Assembly (NCBI RefSeq): GCF_003939025.1
Contig: NZ_RQIH01000008.1
Coordinates: forward strand, 291,757 to 355,756
Source: Rhizobium sophoriradicis
GTDB lineage: Bacteria > Pseudomonadota > Alphaproteobacteria > Rhizobiales > Rhizobiaceae
Direction of reading: 5' to 3'
Length of the DNA: 64,000 nt
Shown: positions 60,857 to 64,000 of the stretch, in pieces
How the letters are laid out: each line of letters opens with the position of its first letter
How positions within the stretch are numbered: the first letter of the stretch is position 1
Notes under the pieces: model-generated
What the model saw: the letters and a program-made list of their open reading frames with translations, nothing else
Databases searched by the model: none
Told to the model about the DNA's origin: nothing
Made by a program: the position numbers and the translations under genes

Positions 60857-62236
60857 TCAGATGTTCTTGAAAACGCTTTCGATCGCATCCGCTGTCGCCT
60901 TGACGACGATGTCCGCCTCCTCACGCGTCAGGCAGAGCGGCGGCGCAAAGCCGAGGATGTCGCCCTGCGGCATGGCGCGGCCGATGACGCCGCGTTCAAG
61001 AAGGGCGGCGGCGACCTGCGGGCCGATCTTGCGCCCGGCATCGAAGAATTTTCGATCGTCCCTGTCCTCGATGAACTCGATAGCCGCCATCAGGCCGTCG
61101 CCGCGGACGTCGCCGACGTTGCGGTGGCTGCCCACGGCTCTTGCCAGTTCCGAGCGGAAATAAGCGCCGGTCGCGCCGGCATTTTCGACGATGCCGAGTT
61201 CGTCGATCAGTTCGAGATTGGCAATGCCGGCGGCAGAACAGATTGGATGGGCGGAATAGGTCCAGCCGTGGCCGATCGCTCCCAATTCATCGGAACCCCG
61301 CACCAGCACCTGCCACATCTTGCTCGAAACGATGCTGGCGGAAAGCGGGGCATAGGCGGAGGTCAGGCCCTTGGCGATGGTGATAAGGTCCGGCTTCATC
61401 CCATAGTGATCCGAGCCGAACATCGTGCCGAGACGGCCGAAGCCGGTGACGACTTCGTCGGCAACAAGCAGGATGTCGTATTTGTCGAGCACGGCCTGGA
61501 TCTTCTGCCAGTAACCTTGCGGCGGCGGCACGATGCCGCCGGTGCCGAGGATCGGCTCGCCGATGAAGGCGGCGATGGTATCAGGGCCTTCGGCGAGGAT
61601 CATCTCCTCCAGTCTGTCGGCGCAATATTGCGAGAACTGTTCCTCGTTCATCGAGCGGTCGGAGCGGCGGAAATAATAGGGCGCCTCGGTGTGAAGGACC
61701 GGTGCACGCGGCAGGTCGAAGGCATTGTGGAAGAGTGCAAGACCGGTGAGGCTGCCGGTCATGACGCCGGAGCCGTGATAACCGCGCCAGCGGGAGATGA
61801 TCTTCTTTTTCTCCGGCCGGCCGAGGATGTTGTTGTAATACCAGATAAGCTTGATGTTGGTCTCGTTGGCATCCGAGCCGGAGAGGCCGAAATAGACGCG
61901 GCTCATGCCATCGGGCGCGCGGTCGATGATCATCTTCGACAACGCGATCGAGGCTTCCGTGCCGTGGCCGACATAGGCGTGGTAATAGGCGAGGTTCTTC
62001 GCCTGTTCGGCGATCGCATCAGCAATCTTCTGACGGCCGTAGCCGACATTGACGCAATAAAGCCCGGCAAAGGCGTCGAGGCTTTTGCGGCCGCTCGTGT
62101 CGGTGATGTAGACGCCTTCGCCGCCGGCGACGACGCGGGTCGGCGTCTCGCCGCGCGCATGCATGCCCATATGGGTCGAGGGGTGGAAGAAGTGATCGCG
62201 GTCCCAAGCGGTGAGTTCGTTGCTTTTGTCGAGCAT
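60857..62236 (-). CDS. class-III pyridoxal-phosphate aminotransferase
   Basis: This 459-residue omega-aminotransferase has the start HFFHPSTHMGMHARGETPTRVV, ADEVVTGFGRLG and the PLP-binding Lys in TIAKGLTSAYAPLSA. The pattern is that of the GABA/putrescine/beta-alanine-pyruvate group. With the semialdehyde dehydrogenase upstream it would convert an omega-amine such as GABA or putrescine to an acid. The reductase follows after 11 bp. Confidence 0.9.
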   Translation of the reverse strand: MLDKSNELTAWDRDHFFHPSTHMGMHARGETPTRVVAGGEGVYITDTSGRKSLDAFAGLYCVNVGYGRQKIADAIAEQAKNLAYYHAYVGHGTEASIALSKMIIDRAPDGMSRVYFGLSGSDANETNIKLIWYYNNILGRPEKKKIISRWRGYHGSGVMTGSLTGLALFHNAFDLPRAPVLHTEAPYYFRRSDRSMNEEQFSQYCADRLEEMILAEGPDTIAAFIGEPILGTGGIVPPPQGYWQKIQAVLDKYDILLVADEVVTGFGRLGTMFGSDHYGMKPDLITIAKGLTSAYAPLSASIVSSKMWQVLVRGSDELGAIGHGWTYSAHPICSAAGIANLELIDELGIVENAGATGAYFRSELARAVGSHRNVGDVRGDGLMAAIEFIEDRDDRKFFDAGRKIGPQVAAALLERGVIGRAMPQGDILGFAPPLCLTREEADIVVKATADAIESVFKNI

Positions 62237-62264
62237 GTCCTGTCCTCTTCTTGAAATGGGGTGC

Positions 62265-63761
62265 TCAGGCGGCGGTGTCGATGCAGAGATATTTGAGCTC
62301 GGTGAAGGCCTCGAGCCCGTGGCGCGAGCCCTCGCGGCCGAGGCCGGACTGCTTCCAGCCGCCGAAGGGAATGGGGCCGCCGGTGATTTTCACGCGGTTG
62401 ACCGCTACCATGCCGTATTCCAGCGCGCGTCCGAGACGCATCTGCCGGGCACCGTTCTCGGTGATGACATAGGCGACGAGGCCGTATTCGCTATCATTGG
62501 CGCGGGCGACAACCTCGTCTTCGGTATCGAAGGTGGTCAACGCCGCCACAGGCCCAAAAGTCTCCTCACGCATGATCAACGCATTCGCCTGCACATCCGT
62601 CAAAAGCGTCGGCTGATAGAAGAGCCGGCCGGCCTTATGGCGGCTGCCGCCGATGACGAGCCGGGCGCCCTGCGCCAGCGCGTCGGCAACTTGCTCTTCA
62701 ACCTTGACGACGGCCCGTTCATGCATCAGCGGCCCGATCTCGCTTCCATCCTCAAGTCCTGCGCCGACCTTCAGCTCGCCGATGCGGGCGGCAAGGGCCT
62801 TGGCGAAGGCATCGGCGATGCGCCGCTGGACGAAGATGCGGTTGGCGGCAAGGCAATCCTGGCCGGATGTGGCGAACTTGGCGTCGACGGCGATCTCGAC
62901 CGCTTTTGCGACATCGGCATCGTCGAAGACGATCAGCGGCGCGTGGCCGCCGAGCTCCATCACCAGCCGCTTCATCGTTGGCGCGCATTGCGCGGCGATC
63001 AGGCGGCCGACCTCGGTGGAGCCGGTGAAGCTCATCGCGCGCAGGCGGACATCGGCGCACATGCGTCCGACGATCGTTGCGGCATGGCCGGTGACCACAT
63101 TGAAGACACCGGCGGGAATGCCGGCGCGTTCACCGAGTTCGGCAAGGGCGAGGGCAGAGAGCGGCGTTTCCGAGGAGGGGTGGGCGACGACCGTGCAGCC
63201 GGCGGCGAGTGCCGCGGCTGCCTTCCGGGTGAGCATGGCGGAAGGAAAATTCCAGGGCGTGACGACGCCGACGACGCCGAGCGCTTCGCGCCGGACGATC
63301 ATTTCCGCCCCGGCCAGATGGCTGGTGACGCTTTCGGCGTTCAGCCGCTTGGCTTCCTCGGCATACCATTCGATGAAGGAGGCAGCGTAATCGATCTCGC
63401 CGCGCGCTTCGGCCAGCGGCTTGCCCTGTTCCAGCGTCATGATCAGCGCCAGATCCTCTTTGGCAGCGAGCATCAGCGCATGCCATTTCCGCAGGATCGC
63501 CGAGCGGCTCTGCGGCAGCATGGCGCGCCAGGCGGTGAAAGCTTCGGAGGCGGCATCGATCGCCGCCGCCGTCTCCTCCGCACCGAGGCTCGCAACCCAG
63601 GTGAGTGTCGCCGAAGAAGCCGGATCGGTCACGGCGAAGCTCTTGCCCGTGGTCCCGGCGATCCACCGGCCGCCGACATAGGCGAGATCGCGCAGGAGAT
63701 GACGATCGGCGAGCCGCGACAGCGCGTCGTGATAGGCGGGGCGGGCAAAAACGGCAGTCAT
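62265..63761 (-). CDS. gabD: NAD(P)-dependent succinate-semialdehyde dehydrogenase-like
   Basis: This 498-residue aldehyde dehydrogenase has the nucleotide region VVTPWNFPSAMLTRKAAAALAAGC, the catalytic Glu in MELGGHAPLIVF and the nucleophile Cys in SGQDCLAANRIFVQ. Text near EQGKPLAEARGEIDYAASFIEWYAEEAKR is typical of succinate-semialdehyde dehydrogenases. It probably oxidises the product of the adjoining aminotransferase. GAGGAG seven bases before ATG 63761 marks the start. Relatives also act on 2-ketoglutarate semialdehyde, the end product of the uronate pathway elsewhere in this window. Confidence 0.88.
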   Translation of the reverse strand: MTAVFARPAYHDALSRLADRHLLRDLAYVGGRWIAGTTGKSFAVTDPASSATLTWVASLGAEETAAAIDAASEAFTAWRAMLPQSRSAILRKWHALMLAAKEDLALIMTLEQGKPLAEARGEIDYAASFIEWYAEEAKRLNAESVTSHLAGAEMIVRREALGVVGVVTPWNFPSAMLTRKAAAALAAGCTVVAHPSSETPLSALALAELGERAGIPAGVFNVVTGHAATIVGRMCADVRLRAMSFTGSTEVGRLIAAQCAPTMKRLVMELGGHAPLIVFDDADVAKAVEIAVDAKFATSGQDCLAANRIFVQRRIADAFAKALAARIGELKVGAGLEDGSEIGPLMHERAVVKVEEQVADALAQGARLVIGGSRHKAGRLFYQPTLLTDVQANALIMREETFGPVAALTTFDTEDEVVARANDSEYGLVAYVITENGARQMRLGRALEYGMVAVNRVKITGGPIPFGGWKQSGLGREGSRHGLEAFTELKYLCIDTAA

Positions 63762-63898
63762 GTCCAATCTCCTCGTTGCGGTGACGTGAAGTCTTCCACA
63801 GGAGCGGACGAGAGATTGTCCTTTGGCGATGGCGAAAAGAGAGAAACGGGCTAAAGCACAGCCGCCGGATAGAGAGATTGTCTAGGTCGTGTGGACAG
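63762..63898. other. spacer between the dehydrogenase operon and the insertion sequence
   Basis: This 137-bp gap contains the direct repeat GAGAGATTGTC at 63810-63820 and 63872-63882. CTAGGTCGTGTGGACAG at 63882-63898 immediately precedes the transposase stop and is likely the terminal inverted repeat end of the element. Confidence 0.4.
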
Positions 63899-64000
63899 TT
63901 ATCTGATCCATAGCATTGTCGCCGCGATAGTGACGACGGCGAGGTAGTTTTCGGCGGTTTTCTCGAAGCGCGTCGCGACCCTTCTGAACTGCTTGAGTTT
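63899..64000 (-). mobile_element. IS5-family transposase, C-terminal end (rest outside window)
   Basis: The last 33 codons read KLKQFRRVATRFEKTAENYL and end ATMLWIR before TAA at 63899-63901. This RRVATRFEK...NYLA pattern is the C-terminus of IS5-type (IS427 subgroup) DDE transposases. The gene continues past the right edge, so whether the element is complete cannot be seen. Confidence 0.75.

Noticed and set aside
59706..61163. A 485-codon plus-strand frame opposite the reductase and aminotransferase genes
   Set aside because: It is a shadow of two genes with intact catalytic motifs.
62211..63854. A 547-codon plus-strand frame opposite the semialdehyde dehydrogenase
   Set aside because: The minus strand encodes a complete aldehyde dehydrogenase with catalytic Cys and Glu.

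Overview
The window looks like part of a large secondary replicon (plasmid or chromid) of a Rhizobium species, probably of the R. etli / R. leguminosarum group. The evidence is a complete repABC replication-partition module (47.9-51.5 kb) with an antisense-RNA gene between repB and repC, an intact thuR-thuEFGKAB trehalose operon, uniformly high GC with alphaproteobacterial gene types, several sigma-EcfG (RpoE4-like) promoters of the form GGAAC-N16/17-CGTT, and a two-palindrome rhizobial intergenic repeat. The right edge enters the 3' end of an IS5-type transposase gene.

Layout. 0-1.1 kb: a minus-strand operon (small hypothetical protein, small hypothetical protein, partial alpha/beta hydrolase) behind a perfect EcfG promoter. 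1.2-9.2 kb: two large hybrid histidine kinases; the first has about 12 tandem 92-residue poly-HAMP units and three receivers. 9.3-10.0 kb: two small, relatively AT-rich accessory genes, one resembling the C-terminal part of an antitoxin. 10.3-14 kb: treZ and malQ. 14-17.6 kb: a run of small rhizobial proteins of unknown function, several probably stress-induced. 17.7-20.9 kb: a three-gene lipid/membrane cluster equivalent to E. coli ybhP-ybhN-clsB(ybhO), arranged in opposite orientations and carrying EcfG promoters. 21.0-23.2 kb: a DUF763 protein and a DMT exporter.

23.4-39.8 kb is a large catabolic island. A FadR/GntR regulator heads a nine-gene minus-strand operon (uronate dehydrogenase-like, SMP-30 lactonase, DapA-family aldolase/dehydratase, and a complete peptide/opine-type ABC importer). 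Divergent from it is a second complete importer ending with an enolase-superfamily dehydratase. The set fits oxidative breakdown of a uronic or aldonic acid, or oligomers of it, imported by two PepT-family transporters; the substrate is inferred. 39.9-41.9 kb: FMN reductase, nitroreductase, ArsR regulator. 42.1-45.0 kb: a two-component locus in which a deletion has joined a MASE1-PAS sensor, without its kinase core, to the tail of a FixJ-like regulator; two further response regulators remain intact. 45.2-47.6 kb: an NmrA-like protein, the remnant of a PIN-domain toxin, and a secreted hypothetical protein.

47.8-51.6 kb: the repABC replicon with a 13-bp inverted-repeat operator in front of repA. 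51.7-59.1 kb: thuR and the divergent thuEFGKAB operon with two LacI-type operator sites. 59.2-63.8 kb: DUF4112 protein, a medium-chain reductase, a class-III aminotransferase and a semialdehyde dehydrogenase, the last three in one operon. No rRNA, tRNA or CRISPR array was seen.
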